Shown one piece after another: positions 4,866-5,142 of a stretch of 5,142 nucleotides of DNA (the first letter of the stretch is position 1; each line of letters starts with the position of its first letter). The stretch covers positions 1 through 5,142 of the forward strand of contig JAITCT010000305.1 of the NCBI GenBank assembly GCA_031282925.1, in the 5' to 3' direction. A model generated the notes under the pieces. It was not told the DNA's origin, did no database searches, and saw only the letters and a list, made by a program, of their open reading frames with translations. The translations under genes were made by a program, and so were the position numbers. This DNA is from Dysgonamonadaceae bacterium (GTDB lineage: Bacteria; Bacteroidota; Bacteroidia; Bacteroidales; Azobacteroidaceae).

Positions 4866-5142
4866 TCAAGGAATAATCGCCTGCGTTATCGGGCTCCATG
4901 GCCCTTTTTCCCCGCGTGTATTTTCCCATCGCAAGGCGAAGAAAACGGATTTTCCGCGCCGGTCGTTTTCAAACTTCAGGGTGAAGGGCGACCGGGTGTC
5001 GAAGCTGGAATTAGCCAGTTCGATCCATTTCGCGGGGGCTTCGTCGCTAATGATCCATGCGATTTCCGCGCCGTGCTGTCCTTCGGGTTTGGCGCGTTTG
5101 TGGTCGCCTTCTTTTTCATAAAAACGGAAAGTCAGGCGCGCC
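4866..5142 (-). CDS. Conserved hypothetical protein with fibronectin-III-like C-terminus (C-terminal part)
   Basis: The frame is open from the right edge to a TGA at 4866-4868 and gives 91 C-terminal residues; the start is outside the window. The sequence is rich in alternating hydrophobic and polar residues: LTFRFYEKEG, AKPEGQHGAEIAWII, SSFDTRSPFTLKFEN, VFFALRWENTRGEKGPWSP, and a final TQAIIP. The ending 'RWEN-x-RGEKGPWS ... IIP' has the look of the last strands of a fibronectin type III-like domain, and I recall similar C-termini in uncharacterised Bacteroidota proteins. I know no function for them. Its GC content is plainly higher than that of the glycosyltransferase and toxin-antitoxin genes, and a stem-loop follows the stop, so it probably belongs to a separate, older transcription unit. 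Confidence 0.75.
   Translation of the reverse strand, partial: ARLTFRFYEKEGDHKRAKPEGQHGAEIAWIISDEAPAKWIELANSSFDTRSPFTLKFENDRRGKSVFFALRWENTRGEKGPWSPITQAIIP

Overview
The window looks like a chromosomal accessory segment of a Bacteroidota bacterium, probably of the order Bacteroidales. This is inferred from moderately AT-rich DNA, weak or absent Shine-Dalgarno sequences, a bacterial STELLO-type (DUF288) glycosyltransferase, and a MNT/HepT toxin-antitoxin pair of a type common there. Every gene I can support lies on the minus strand, so the layout is described from high to low coordinates, in the order of transcription.

At the right edge (4866 to beyond 5142) is the C-terminal end of a GC-rich, fibronectin-III-like conserved hypothetical protein, followed directly by a long stem-loop (4814-4865). 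Next comes a scrambled region (about 4450-4765). It holds a decayed 3' end of a second mntA antitoxin gene, a palindromic MITE/REP-like element of about 166 bp, and a seven-codon stump of a second hepT gene. These pieces are the two halves of a duplicate of the mntA/hepT junction, split by the element. The intact mntA-hepT toxin-antitoxin pair follows (4438 to 3802). A 32-codon ORF overlaps the hepT stop codon and may be the stump of a Phd-type antitoxin.

The left two thirds is a glycosyltransferase cluster: a complete GT4 enzyme (3690-2590), a STELLO/DUF288 enzyme (2593-1601), a chimeric protein (1604-477) and the N-terminal part of a GT2 enzyme that runs off the left edge (350 to 1). The first three are joined by ATGA stop/start overlaps, which indicates one translationally coupled operon. 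The cluster probably assembles a surface glycan such as capsule, O-antigen or exopolysaccharide, but no sugar or acceptor can be named from this fragment.

The most unusual item is the chimera. About 60 residues of a GT2 (GT-A fold) N-terminus, ending before any DXD motif, run in frame into a GT4 (GT-B fold) protein that has lost the start of its own N-terminal domain. It looks like the scar of a deletion that fused two neighbouring transferase genes. With the broken second toxin-antitoxin copy and the inserted palindromic element, it marks this as a locus under active rearrangement.
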